Counted from the first letter of the stretch, positions 1-6,318 are shown. The stretch: 7,999 bases of DNA from Candidatus Sabulitectum sp. (GCA_029940175.1 JAOZRM010000147.1:1-7999); one strand, 5' to 3'. Notes: generated by a model not told the origin, from the sequence alone. Program-made: numbers and translations.

Positions 1-1
1 T

Positions 2-94
2 ATAAGTACCATCAGACTGAACTTCCAGGAAGAACGCAATGTGGAGTATGAAAGATTTTTCCTTGGGGCAGTCGAACTGAGAATCCAGGATTAA
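2..94 (+). CDS. C-terminal end of a hypothetical protein, paralog of the next gene (partial, 5' end outside window)
   Basis: Only the last 30 codons and the TAA stop are in the window. The translated tail begins ISTIRL and contains VEY-R-FFLGAV. It lines up with the tail of the 290-residue protein encoded just downstream (ISTIRL, IEY-R-LFLGAV). The two genes are therefore tandem copies of one family, 50 bp apart on the same strand with no terminator-like hairpin between them, and probably share a transcript. Function is unknown. The match covers only about 25 residues but is dense and ends at the same relative position, so I am fairly sure it is coding and homologous. Confidence 0.75.
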   Translation: MSTIRLNFQEERNVEYERFFLGAVELRIQD

Positions 95-144
95 TCAGTT
101 TACCCTGCCGGGATGATAGAACTGCAGAAAGAAACGGAGAAGCA

Positions 145-1017
145 ATGATTCCCATGATTGCAATGCTTGTTGATACAGCAATTTATCATGACGAGAGCAC
201 AGCATTGAATTTTGTTCATGAGTGGGGTGTTGTTGTTTTTGAAGAAAACATCGGACCCATCATCTGTGGAAGCCCCTGGGACGAATCTGTAATGTTCATG
301 AATGATGATCTTTGTGCCAAAGCTCCTGTTGTCTGGTTTCATGGTGAGCCGTTCGAAGGAACATTCAGAGTAGAAGTGGAAACAGGTGAGACCATCACAA
401 TGGTGTATCCGGAGCCGGACACCCTGGAGTATGAATTTGCTGAATGGCGAATTTCCACCGTTCAGGGAATCGATGAGTATGCGTATGTGTATGACGGGCC
501 ATTCTTGTGGGCTGTAGAATCATGGCGAGATGTGCCCTCTCTTTCTCTTTTCAATGAAAATTCAGGTATCACAGAAAACTTCCTCTACTACGAGTGTACA
601 GTACCTCCCAGCTTCGGGAAGATATTCTTCCACTGGGATTCAGATGGAACCCCTGTTTTTGCCGGAGTACCTGTTGATGATGCCCTGGCGTTTACTCCTT
701 ATGGAATTGTTCAGGTGGCTCTTAAGGAAGATGAATTCGTCCCGAATGAATACCCTTTTCAAGGGATTACACTTCCTGAACATGTAGTTGACACATTCTG
801 CCGTTGGGCAGGTTCAAAACTGAAAACTTCAGAAATCTCTGCTTTATGGGAAACCTGGGAACCTGCATTCACCGAATCAGGTCACTACTGGCTTGTGTTT
901 CCCATCCCGGAAGAATACAACAACTTGATCAGTACAATTCGTCTTGAGACCTCTGATAACAGGGAGATAGAGTACCACAGGCTTTTCCTGGGAGCAGTAA
1001 GAGTCAGTCTGCCATGA
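145..1017 (+). CDS. Hypothetical protein, FVHEWG / KAPVVWFHG signature family, 290 aa
   Basis: The start is ATG 145, preceded by GGAGA at 136-140. Two further in-frame ATGs follow at 154 and 163. The protein has FVHEWG at residues 23-28 and KAPVVWFHG at 59-67, then a strand-rich, tryptophan- and tyrosine-rich body with no predicted membrane helix. From memory these two signatures mark an uncharacterised, usually exported bacterial family (HEWGTF and RKPVIYFY in typical members). I cannot confirm this without a search. The first 20 residues contain a short hydrophobic run (IPMIAMLV) but no positive n-region, so a normal signal peptide is not evident. The frame stays open upstream only back to about position 52 and I found no better start there. 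The C-terminus is homologous to the tail of the preceding gene. Its 3' end overlaps the convergent deaminase-family gene by 14 bp. No catalytic function can be assigned. Confidence 0.8.
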   Translation: MIPMIAMLVDTAIYHDESTALNFVHEWGVVVFEENIGPIICGSPWDESVMFMNDDLCAKAPVVWFHGEPFEGTFRVEVETGETITMVYPEPDTLEYEFAEWRISTVQGIDEYAYVYDGPFLWAVESWRDVPSLSLFNENSGITENFLYYECTVPPSFGKIFFHWDSDGTPVFAGVPVDDALAFTPYGIVQVALKEDEFVPNEYPFQGITLPEHVVDTFCRWAGSKLKTSEISALWETWEPAFTESGHYWLVFPIPEEYNNLISTIRLETSDNREIEYHRLFLGAVRVSLP

Positions 1018-2206
1018 CTCTCTCAAAATAGTCAAGACAACGCTTAACATAAGTTCTCTTTTCCCTGTAAGAGTGGGGAAAGAAGCTTCGTTTAAAACCG
1101 TATGCCACCAGGTTCTTCAGTTGTTCTGCGGAAAGATCGAATACACTAACTGCCTTGAAAAGCTCATCTGTTACTGTGGTGTTGGATACAGTTCTGTTGT
1201 CTGTACAGATCGTGCACGAAAGTCTGTTGTCCATCATCTTTTTGAAGGGATGATCTTCCAGATGATGAAGTTCCGGAGCAGTCTGCATATTGGAGGATAA
1301 GCACACCTCGATGGTCACCCTGCGGTCAGCGATAAATCTTACCAGATCATCGATGTATCTCTGTCTGTCTGGAATGGATGGGTCACTGATCGACTTGGTA
1401 TTGAACAGTGATGTACCGTGACCTATTCTGTCTGCACCAAGCTCTGTGATTGCCTGAAAAATACTCTCCGGACCGTAAGCCTCGCCGGCATGCACGGTTT
1501 TGCTGATGAAATTCCTGTGAGCCAGCATGTAGGCATCCCGGTGATGGATAGGAGGATACCCTTTCTCGCGACCTGCGATGTCTATTGCCACCACGGGGAT
1601 CCCACTTTTCCGTCTGGCTTTAACAATCGCTCCTGCAAGTTCATACGAAGCTAAACCAAAAATTCTATCTTCGCTGGAGTTAGCATGAGCAGAACAGATC
1701 TCACGGAAATACTGAGATGATCCCTTTGTGAAGAAGCGCATGGCGCAGGCGATAATTCCGTAGTCAAAAGGTGGCTCCTCTCCAGAAACTATTACCTCGC
1801 GAATGTTGAATTCCTGTTTGGCTCTGGAAAGCCCGTTGTTCACTGCCTCCAGCACTTCAGGTAATGTCATTTCTCCACCGGCATACCGCTGTGGAGCAAA
1901 CCTGGCCTCCAGATATCTTACGCCCTCGTTCTGATTATCAACAGCAAGCTCATAGGCAATGCGGGTAAGGTTCTCCTTCTTCTGCATAACAGCGCCTGGG
2001 TAAACAAAACACTTCAGGTAATCCTCCAGGCTGTTGTATGATTCCTTGAATACAGTTTCCTTTAAACCCTGAACAGTGTATGAGGGAAGCTCCACTCCGT
2101 CCTTCTTAGCCAGATCGATCAAAGTTTCAAGACGGATTGAACCTCCAAGATGTACATGAAGGTCACTCTTCGGCAATTCTGCTATAAGCTCCCTGGAAAT
2201 TTTCAT
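1004..2206 (-). CDS. Adenosine deaminase-family amidohydrolase with altered HxHLGG motif (deaminase B)
   Basis: This is a 400-residue metal-dependent deaminase of the adenosine/AMP deaminase superfamily (TIM barrel, one divalent metal, cytosolic). His17 and His19 (HVHL), His239 in HAGE and Asp336 in TDNR form the metal site. Glu242 and His263 (GHG) are the proton-transfer residues. All are present, so it should be hydrolytically competent. Two specificity positions differ from textbook adenosine deaminase. Gly21 replaces the Asp of HLDG, which contacts the ribose 5'-OH in mouse ADA. Asn337 replaces the second Asp of TDDP. The Asn is shared with its paralog upstream, and I recall it in some actinobacterial Add proteins, but Gly21 is unique to this copy. 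At 400 residues it is longer than the usual 330-350, with extra sequence around residues 155-185. The ATG at 2206 has AGGA nine bases upstream and lies 33 bp after the TPR gene, so it is probably the last gene of that transcript. The substrate may be a 5'-modified adenosine, which is inference. Confidence 0.9.
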   Translation of the reverse strand: MKISRELIAELPKSDLHVHLGGSIRLETLIDLAKKDGVELPSYTVQGLKETVFKESYNSLEDYLKCFVYPGAVMQKKENLTRIAYELAVDNQNEGVRYLEARFAPQRYAGGEMTLPEVLEAVNNGLSRAKQEFNIREVIVSGEEPPFDYGIIACAMRFFTKGSSQYFREICSAHANSSEDRIFGLASYELAGAIVKARRKSGIPVVAIDIAGREKGYPPIHHRDAYMLAHRNFISKTVHAGEAYGPESIFQAITELGADRIGHGTSLFNTKSISDPSIPDRQRYIDDLVRFIADRRVTIEVCLSSNMQTAPELHHLEDHPFKKMMDNRLSCTICTDNRTVSNTTVTDELFKAVSVFDLSAEQLKNLVAYGFKRSFFPHSYREKRTYVKRCLDYFERVMAD

Positions 2207-2239
2207 CTATCCATGTCCTGTTCTTTACAAAAAACCGTG

Positions 2240-3622
2240 TCACATATTCCTGAGCAATTCCTCTGCCTCCTCATGCTGTCCCTCCTTTGTCCAGGGATCA
2301 ACTGGAGAAAGGACCAGAGGGTGGCTGAGGAACTCTGTCAAACACTCCTCAGCAGAATCTGTATTACCAAGTTCCAGGTTTGCAATACCCATATAGTAAT
2401 ACGCTACATAAAATGAAGGACTGTACTCAAGTGTAGTATTCAAGTCGTCAAGGGCGAGCTGGTAATCTCCCAAAGCTATACGGCAGATCCCTCTTCCAAT
2501 AACTATCCATGGCAGCACTACAGGATCAGTTTCCCTCTCTATAGCAGCCCCGAAACTTTCAATTGCTTCCGCTGGTCTGTTCATTTCGTAAAGAATGAAA
2601 CCGCGCATGGAATGACCCTGTGGATTCTCTGGTTCCATTTCTATTGCACAATCAATGGCCTCAAGAGCCGGTTCGTAATTACCCAGTCCATAATGGGCTC
2701 TGGAATAATCACGGAAAGACATTGCGTTAGAAGGATCCTGCTCAAGAGATCGGCCAAGATGATGCATACTTTCGGTGTATCTTTCCGCCTGCTTCAGTTG
2801 AGCTCCAAGCTGAGCATTGAGGGAAGAGTTATCAGGCTCCTGTTCATACGCTTTGAACAGATCACTAATAGCTGCGTCCAGATCACCAACAGCGTCGTAT
2901 GACGCGGCTCTGCGTCTGAGAAGGAATACATCATCCGGAAAAGTAGCTAGAGCACTGGATAGAATCTGAATTGCATCGAAGTCTAAACCCAGTATCTGCT
3001 TAAGCTCTCCGTAAGTAGCGAAAGCGATGTAAAGATGTTCAGGATCACTGTTCTCCGTGTGGAGCAATGACTGACCCAGGAACTCATCTGCTTCCTCAAG
3101 TCTGTTCATATTCAGCATCCAGTCTGCAAGTATAAGATAAGCATAGAATTTGAACCGCTCAGGTGTCTCGGATCCGAGTGTCAATTCAAGAGGAGTAAGA
3201 CTTGCTTGTCCGTCAAAAAACATATCAATTCTAGAGTACGTACCAGGACAATTTGTTGCGACAATAGATGTTATTGCTACACTGATTTGATCTCCATCAT
3301 CAATGCAGGAACCGAGAAAAACAATATCCCCATTACTTGCACTAGCTGCTGCTACTGCGTCGACAAATCCACTTTCACCATATGGCACGAACTGATCCAG
3401 TAAACTCACGGTAATGTAATCAGTGCTTCTGAATTCCTGTTCAAGCCAACCTTTAACGATCCTTGCTGCAGGTACAGAAAGTTGATCAGGATCATTGAAA
3501 TCGGAAATAAGAATAGAAACACTGTTTTCCGGAACTTCACCATACGCTGAGGGGGAAACAAATGCCAGCAAAACTAACATCACTAAAACCCTGAGCTCCT
3601 TAACGAATACTGATCCAATCAT
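2240..3622 (-). CDS. Exported TPR-repeat protein, 460 aa
   Basis: Residues 1-28 form a Sec signal peptide: Lys8 and Arg11 are followed by a hydrophobic core (about 12-22) and a likely cleavage after AYG. There is no lipobox cysteine, so a soluble periplasmic or secreted protein is expected. Residues about 35-125 form an alpha/beta domain that opens with VSILISDF and has a later DIVFLGS strand. It is vaguely reminiscent of TolB- or CsgG-like N-terminal domains, which is a weak guess. From about residue 156 to 437 there are roughly eight tandem 34-residue TPR units, with A/G at helix-packing positions and P at repeat ends (for example YGLGNYEPALEAIDCAIEME at 311-330). TPRs act as protein-protein interaction scaffolds, and no enzymatic motif is seen. 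ATG 3622 has GGAG eight bases upstream. The gene sits between two deaminase paralogs (70 bp after one, 33 bp before the other), all on one strand, so co-transcription is likely, although an exported TPR protein and cytosolic deaminases have no obvious shared task. Confidence 0.88.
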   Translation of the reverse strand: MIGSVFVKELRVLVMLVLLAFVSPSAYGEVPENSVSILISDFNDPDQLSVPAARIVKGWLEQEFRSTDYITVSLLDQFVPYGESGFVDAVAAASASNGDIVFLGSCIDDGDQISVAITSIVATNCPGTYSRIDMFFDGQASLTPLELTLGSETPERFKFYAYLILADWMLNMNRLEEADEFLGQSLLHTENSDPEHLYIAFATYGELKQILGLDFDAIQILSSALATFPDDVFLLRRRAASYDAVGDLDAAISDLFKAYEQEPDNSSLNAQLGAQLKQAERYTESMHHLGRSLEQDPSNAMSFRDYSRAHYGLGNYEPALEAIDCAIEMEPENPQGHSMRGFILYEMNRPAEAIESFGAAIERETDPVVLPWIVIGRGICRIALGDYQLALDDLNTTLEYSPSFYVAYYYMGIANLELGNTDSAEECLTEFLSHPLVLSPVDPWTKEGQHEEAEELLRNM

Positions 3623-3692
3623 TTGCTTATCTCCATCCCTGTGCTGTAAAAAAAGTTCAAGAGAATCAGAATCTGTATCAATTCAATACTTG

Positions 3693-4901
3693 TCATACTG
3701 ACTCTGAAACGACTTTCTCGAAGAAATCCATACACTGCCTCACATACGCTCTCTTCTCTCTGTAGGCATGAGGGAAGAAGCTTCGCTTGAAGCCATACAC
3801 CATTAATGTTTTGATATCGTTCAAAGATAAGTTGAATGCCTGTACTGCTTTAAATACTTCATCTGTTACTGTGGTGTGCGACACTGTCCGGTTGTCCGTA
3901 CAGATGGAACATGACAGCTTGTTTTCAAGCATCCGTTTGAAAGGATGATCTTCCAGTTTCAGCAGTTTCGGGTCGGTTTGCATGTTTGAAGTCAGACAGA
4001 CCTCGATGGTTATTCTTCTATTTGCAATGAATTGCACCAGATCATTCACATACCTGTTTCTGTCCAGAATGGATGTATCGCTGATTATCTGTGGCTTAAA
4101 GAGGGAAGTTCCGTGCCCGATACGACCTGCTCCCAGTTCAGTTATGGCCTGAAAAATGCTTTCCGGACCGTATGCCTCTCCTGCATGCACTGTTTTGTTC
4201 AGGAAATTTCTCTGAGCAAGCATGTAAGCTTCCCTGTGGTGAATTGGAGGGTTCCCTTTCTCCGGGCCGGCAAGGTCAACGCCAACAACAGGCAGACCCA
4301 TCTCTCTTCTGGCCTGAACAGCTGCCCCAACCATTTCCAGTGAAGCGAGACCGAAAATTTTATCTTCGTCGGAGTAGGAATGAACAGAAATGATATCACT
4401 GAAATAGTCTGAGAAATAACTGTTGAAGTAACGCATGGCGCAGGTAATTATTCCGTATTCAAATGGTGGTTCCATACCGGAAGCAACTGCCTCGCTACTA
4501 TTGAACTCGCGTTTTGCTTGTGCAAGACCATTGTTGACCGCTTCAATAGTATCTGACAGGGTCATCTCTCCGCCTGCATGAAGCTGTGGAGCATATCTCA
4601 CCTCGATATACCTCACGCCTTCGTTCTGGTTATCAACAGCCAGTTCGTAAGCAATACGCTCAATGTTTTCCTTTGTACGCATCACGGCACAGGTATAGCC
4701 GAACCCTTTCAGGTAGTCATCAAGATCCTTGTAGTTTTTCTTGAATACAGTTTCCTTCAAACCCTCTACTGTATAGGACGGCAGCTCAACACCTTCTGCT
4801 TTTGCAAGTTCGATCAGAGTTTCAATCCGTATAGATCCGTCTAGATGAAGATGCAGATCAGTCTTCGGAAGTTTTTCTATAAGCTCTCGCGTGATTTCCA
4901 T
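3693..4901 (-). CDS. add: Adenosine deaminase-family protein (deaminase A, canonical HLHLDG motif)
   Basis: This 402-residue member of the adenosine/AMP deaminase superfamily probably converts adenosine (and deoxyadenosine) to inosine plus ammonia in the cytosol. Metal ligands are His17, His19, His239 and Asp336. Catalytic Glu242 lies in HAGE and His263 in GHG. Asp21 of HLDG, the ribose-5'-OH contact in characterised enzymes, is present. The residue after the metal-binding Asp is Asn337 (TDNR) instead of the Asp of TDDP. It aligns residue for residue, with no gap over about 399 positions, with the other deaminase in the window, at about 70% identity by hand count. ATG 4901 follows a strong purine run (AGGGGGG) with a 4-base spacer. 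An inverted repeat lies immediately upstream of that site. The next gene upstream, groES, ends 104 bp away and a hairpin lies between them. Substrate assignment is family-level only; a related purine nucleoside or aminofutalosine-type substrate is possible. Confidence 0.9.
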   Translation of the reverse strand: MEITRELIEKLPKTDLHLHLDGSIRIETLIELAKAEGVELPSYTVEGLKETVFKKNYKDLDDYLKGFGYTCAVMRTKENIERIAYELAVDNQNEGVRYIEVRYAPQLHAGGEMTLSDTIEAVNNGLAQAKREFNSSEAVASGMEPPFEYGIITCAMRYFNSYFSDYFSDIISVHSYSDEDKIFGLASLEMVGAAVQARREMGLPVVGVDLAGPEKGNPPIHHREAYMLAQRNFLNKTVHAGEAYGPESIFQAITELGAGRIGHGTSLFKPQIISDTSILDRNRYVNDLVQFIANRRITIEVCLTSNMQTDPKLLKLEDHPFKRMLENKLSCSICTDNRTVSHTTVTDEVFKAVQAFNLSLNDIKTLMVYGFKRSFFPHAYREKRAYVRQCMDFFEKVVSESV

Positions 4902-4912
4902 GTTTCCCCCCT

Positions 4913-4936
4913 TTTTGTATAACTAATGATACAAAA
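4913..4936. promoter_or_regulatory. Inverted repeat just upstream of the deaminase A ribosome binding site
   Basis: Perfect 8-bp arms TTTTGTAT and ATACAAAA are separated by an 8-base spacer and lie 11 bases before the ATG at 4901. On the - strand a TATCAT hexamer (a -10-like element) falls in this repeat, but no convincing -35 lies upstream of it. It could be an operator, or a 5'-UTR hairpin affecting translation. The arms are seen directly; the role is inference. Confidence 0.4.
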
Positions 4937-4970
4937 GTGACGGGCTGAAACAAAGACAGCAGGAGGGAGA

Positions 4971-4996
4971 ATCCGGCGGGACTGTGCCCACCGGAT
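4971..4996 (-). terminator. GC-rich hairpin after groES, weak terminator candidate
   Basis: On the - strand, ATCCGGTGGG and CCCGCCGGAT form a 10-bp stem (one G-T wobble) around a 6-base loop, starting 9 bases after the groES stop codon. The downstream tract is TCTCCCTCC, not a T-run, so this is a poor classical intrinsic terminator. It may attenuate read-through into the deaminase block or protect the 3' end of the operon transcript. Confidence 0.4.
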
Positions 4997-5005
4997 ATTT
5001 CATGT

Positions 5006-5299
5006 CTATTCGGGTATCTGATCAGCTTCCACATATTTTGCAAGCAGGTCGCCGGATGGTACCAGAAGGTATGTTTCACCTTCCAGTTTGATCTCTGTAC
5101 CGCTGTACTCTTTATAGATAACCCGGTCACCAAGTGCTATTTCATCAGAGGCATCAGCTGCTTTTGCTACAATGATGCCTTCAGCCGGTCTTTTCTTTAC
5201 TGAATCGGGAATAACAATCCCGCCCCGAGTTACATCTGCAACCTCAACAGCCTCCAGCATAACATAATCCTGTAATGGCTGTATCTTTATGTCTTCCAC
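5006..5299 (-). CDS. groES: GroES / Cpn10 co-chaperonin
   Basis: This is a small co-chaperonin that caps the GroEL folding chamber in the cytosol. It begins with the Cpn10 strand IKIQPLQDYV, then the mobile loop ending in GGIVIP, whose hydrophobic IVI triplet docks on GroEL. Next come the roof-loop region, GDRVIYKEYSGTEIKLEGE, and a YLLVPSGDLLAKY C-terminal strand. I chose GTG 5299 (97 residues, the usual family length) because GGAG lies nine bases upstream and the gene then follows the upstream gene by 4 bp. An upstream in-frame GTG at 5314 would add five residues (MESET), overlap the upstream gene by 11 bp and lack a correctly spaced ribosome site. No groEL follows: the next gene downstream is a deaminase, so the partner must be elsewhere. 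As the last gene of an ArsR-thioredoxin/glutaredoxin operon, this copy may be an extra, specially regulated GroES. Confidence 0.92.
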   Translation of the reverse strand: MEDIKIQPLQDYVMLEAVEVADVTRGGIVIPDSVKKRPAEGIIVAKAADASDEIALGDRVIYKEYSGTEIKLEGETYLLVPSGDLLAKYVEADQIPE

Positions 5300-5303
5300 G
5301 GTT

Positions 5304-5909
5304 TCACTCTCCACTCCTGGGCTTCAAGCCCAGATAATCATCTATTTTTGCTTTATCAAAGCCCACAACGTAGCGCCCGCCAATACTGAGCTGGGGAACT
5401 CCTGTCTGCCCTGTTCTTGCTTGCAGGTTGGAAGCTCCAGATGGATCTCGAGAAATGTTGACCTCTCTGAAAGAGACCCTGTTCTTCCTCAGGTAAGTTT
5501 TCACCCTGGTACACCATACACAGGAATCACCAACCCACACCGTGACTGCAGGGAAACCGGTTTTTCCATCTACAGAGGAATTTGCAGCAGAGTTGTGACC
5601 GGTAAACGCATTTGAATAGTAGTCAGAACTCTGTTTTCCCACAATCTTCTGAATCACCTTCCCATCAGAGATTGAAATCACTGTTGGGACATTTGTTACG
5701 CCGTACCGCGAGTGTATCCCTTTCACCGTACTGACATCCACATACAAGACCGGTTGATCACTTCTCAGTAAGGCAAATTCCCTGAAAGCTCCCTCGGTAC
5801 TTCGGGAAGCTGAAGAAAATTCACCGAAGAAGCCAGCGATAACTGTCTCTTTCCTTTCATTCAGTATCTGATCAAATTCCTCCTCTTTCTCCACCGCAAC
5901 TAAACTCAT
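5304..5909 (-). CDS. Thioredoxin-like (cysteine-less) / glutaredoxin fusion protein
   Basis: This 201-residue two-domain protein has a thioredoxin fold at residues 1-95. It shows the FF-E-F strand before the active-site loop, the YGVTNVPTVISISDGK segment and the cis-proline (Pro75). The CGPC position reads SSAS (32-35), so both redox cysteines are lost. After a Ser/Asn/Gly-rich linker (about 100-118) comes a glutaredoxin domain with an intact CVWC motif (Cys130, Cys133), a cis-Pro in TGVP (172), and GG and GFD motifs near the end. The second domain should exchange disulfides or glutathione-type adducts; the first probably binds substrate or partner proteins. There is no signal peptide, so it is cytosolic. 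ATG 5909 overlaps the stop of the upstream regulator by 4 bp (ATGA), and groES starts 4 bp after its own stop, implying tight translational coupling. The domain calls are solid; the division of labour is inference. Confidence 0.88.
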   Translation of the reverse strand: MSLVAVEKEEEFDQILNERKETVIAGFFGEFSSASRSTEGAFREFALLRSDQPVLYVDVSTVKGIHSRYGVTNVPTVISISDGKVIQKIVGKQSSDYYSNAFTGHNSAANSSVDGKTGFPAVTVWVGDSCVWCTRVKTYLRKNRVSFREVNISRDPSGASNLQARTGQTGVPQLSIGGRYVVGFDKAKIDDYLGLKPRSGE

Positions 5910-6205
5910 TTTCTACTCCCGTCCAGGGTACTGGTCAGTGCTTCGAGTATGGCACTGACTGCCTGGGGTTTTTTAAGATGATATCTCCGGCAGCGCCATT
6001 CAACATCACATTCAATAAGACCAGCTTCACGAAGTACAGCCAGATGTTTTGACAATAGCGAAGCCTCTACTTCCAGTTTACTCATAAGCTCTGAAACTAT
6101 ACAGGAGTCAACAGTAAGCTCATGAAGTATCTGAATTCGAACTGGATGACCAATCGCCTTTGTCAGTTCTGAAAGATTGAAACTCCATTTACTGTACTTT
6201 GTCAT
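5906..6205 (-). CDS. ArsR-family winged helix-turn-helix transcriptional regulator
   Basis: This is a 99-residue DNA-binding repressor of the ArsR/SmtB type. The N-terminal helix region carries AIGHPVRIQILHEL (17-30). The helix-turn-helix covers about residues 35-62 (recognition helix around SLLSKHLAVLREAGL), and the wing is at about 64-77 (CDVEWRCRRYHL). The usual CVCDL metal site of the alpha3 helix is not conserved: the aligned residues are IVSEL, with a single Cys35 one position earlier. Cys66 and Cys72 lie in the wing. Metal sensing by the classic site is therefore unlikely, while thiol or redox sensing is possible given the neighbour. ATG 6205 is preceded by AAGGG at 8 bases. It is the first gene of the operon and probably autoregulates from the promoter just upstream. 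Confidence 0.92.
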   Translation of the reverse strand: MTKYSKWSFNLSELTKAIGHPVRIQILHELTVDSCIVSELMSKLEVEASLLSKHLAVLREAGLIECDVEWRCRRYHLKKPQAVSAILEALTSTLDGSRK

Positions 6206-6220
6206 TTGACATGCCCTTCA

Positions 6221-6270
6221 ATTGAGTTGTGTGTAAAATAAGAAATTTTCCAGACTTGTCAACACTCAAT
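6221..6270. promoter_or_regulatory. Inverted repeat bracketing the arsR-family promoter, candidate operator
   Basis: ATTGAGT (6221-6227) and ACTCAAT (6264-6270) are perfect 7-bp inverted arms 36 bp apart. One lies next to the predicted transcription start and the other directly upstream of the -35 box. The first arm also sits inside the palindrome TCAATTGA (6218-6225). This is a plausible binding arrangement for the ArsR-type protein encoded next door, but spacing this wide would need two dimers or a loop. Role inferred. Confidence 0.4.
6235..6262 (-). promoter_or_regulatory. Sigma70-like promoter for the arsR-trx/grx-groES operon
   Basis: On the - strand there is an exact TTGACA (-35, positions 6262-6257), a 16-bp spacer, and TATTTT (-10, positions 6240-6235; 4 of 6 consensus bases). 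This would start transcription near 6228, about 22 bases before the ATG at 6205, leaving room for the AAGGG ribosome site. The -35 is perfect and the -10 mediocre. Confidence 0.6.
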
Positions 6271-6318
6271 CCCCTCTTTGTACTCGTACTGTTGTAAATC
6301 AACAAGGTTTGTGGTATT

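Noticed and set aside
113..148. Tiny open frame MIELQKETEKQ overlapping ATG 145
   Set aside because: It has only 11 codons and no ribosome site, so it is most likely chance. It could at best be a leader peptide.
3640..3692. Possible terminator (T-run) and near-palindrome GTATCAATTCAATAC between deaminase A and the TPR gene
   Set aside because: The T-run on the - strand is not preceded by a GC-rich stem, and the near-palindrome is AT-rich with only a 4-bp perfect outer arm, so neither supports termination or a defined operator.
4858..5133. 91-codon - strand frame across the groES/deaminase gap
   Set aside because: It overlaps two well-supported genes in another frame and shows no recognisable domain.
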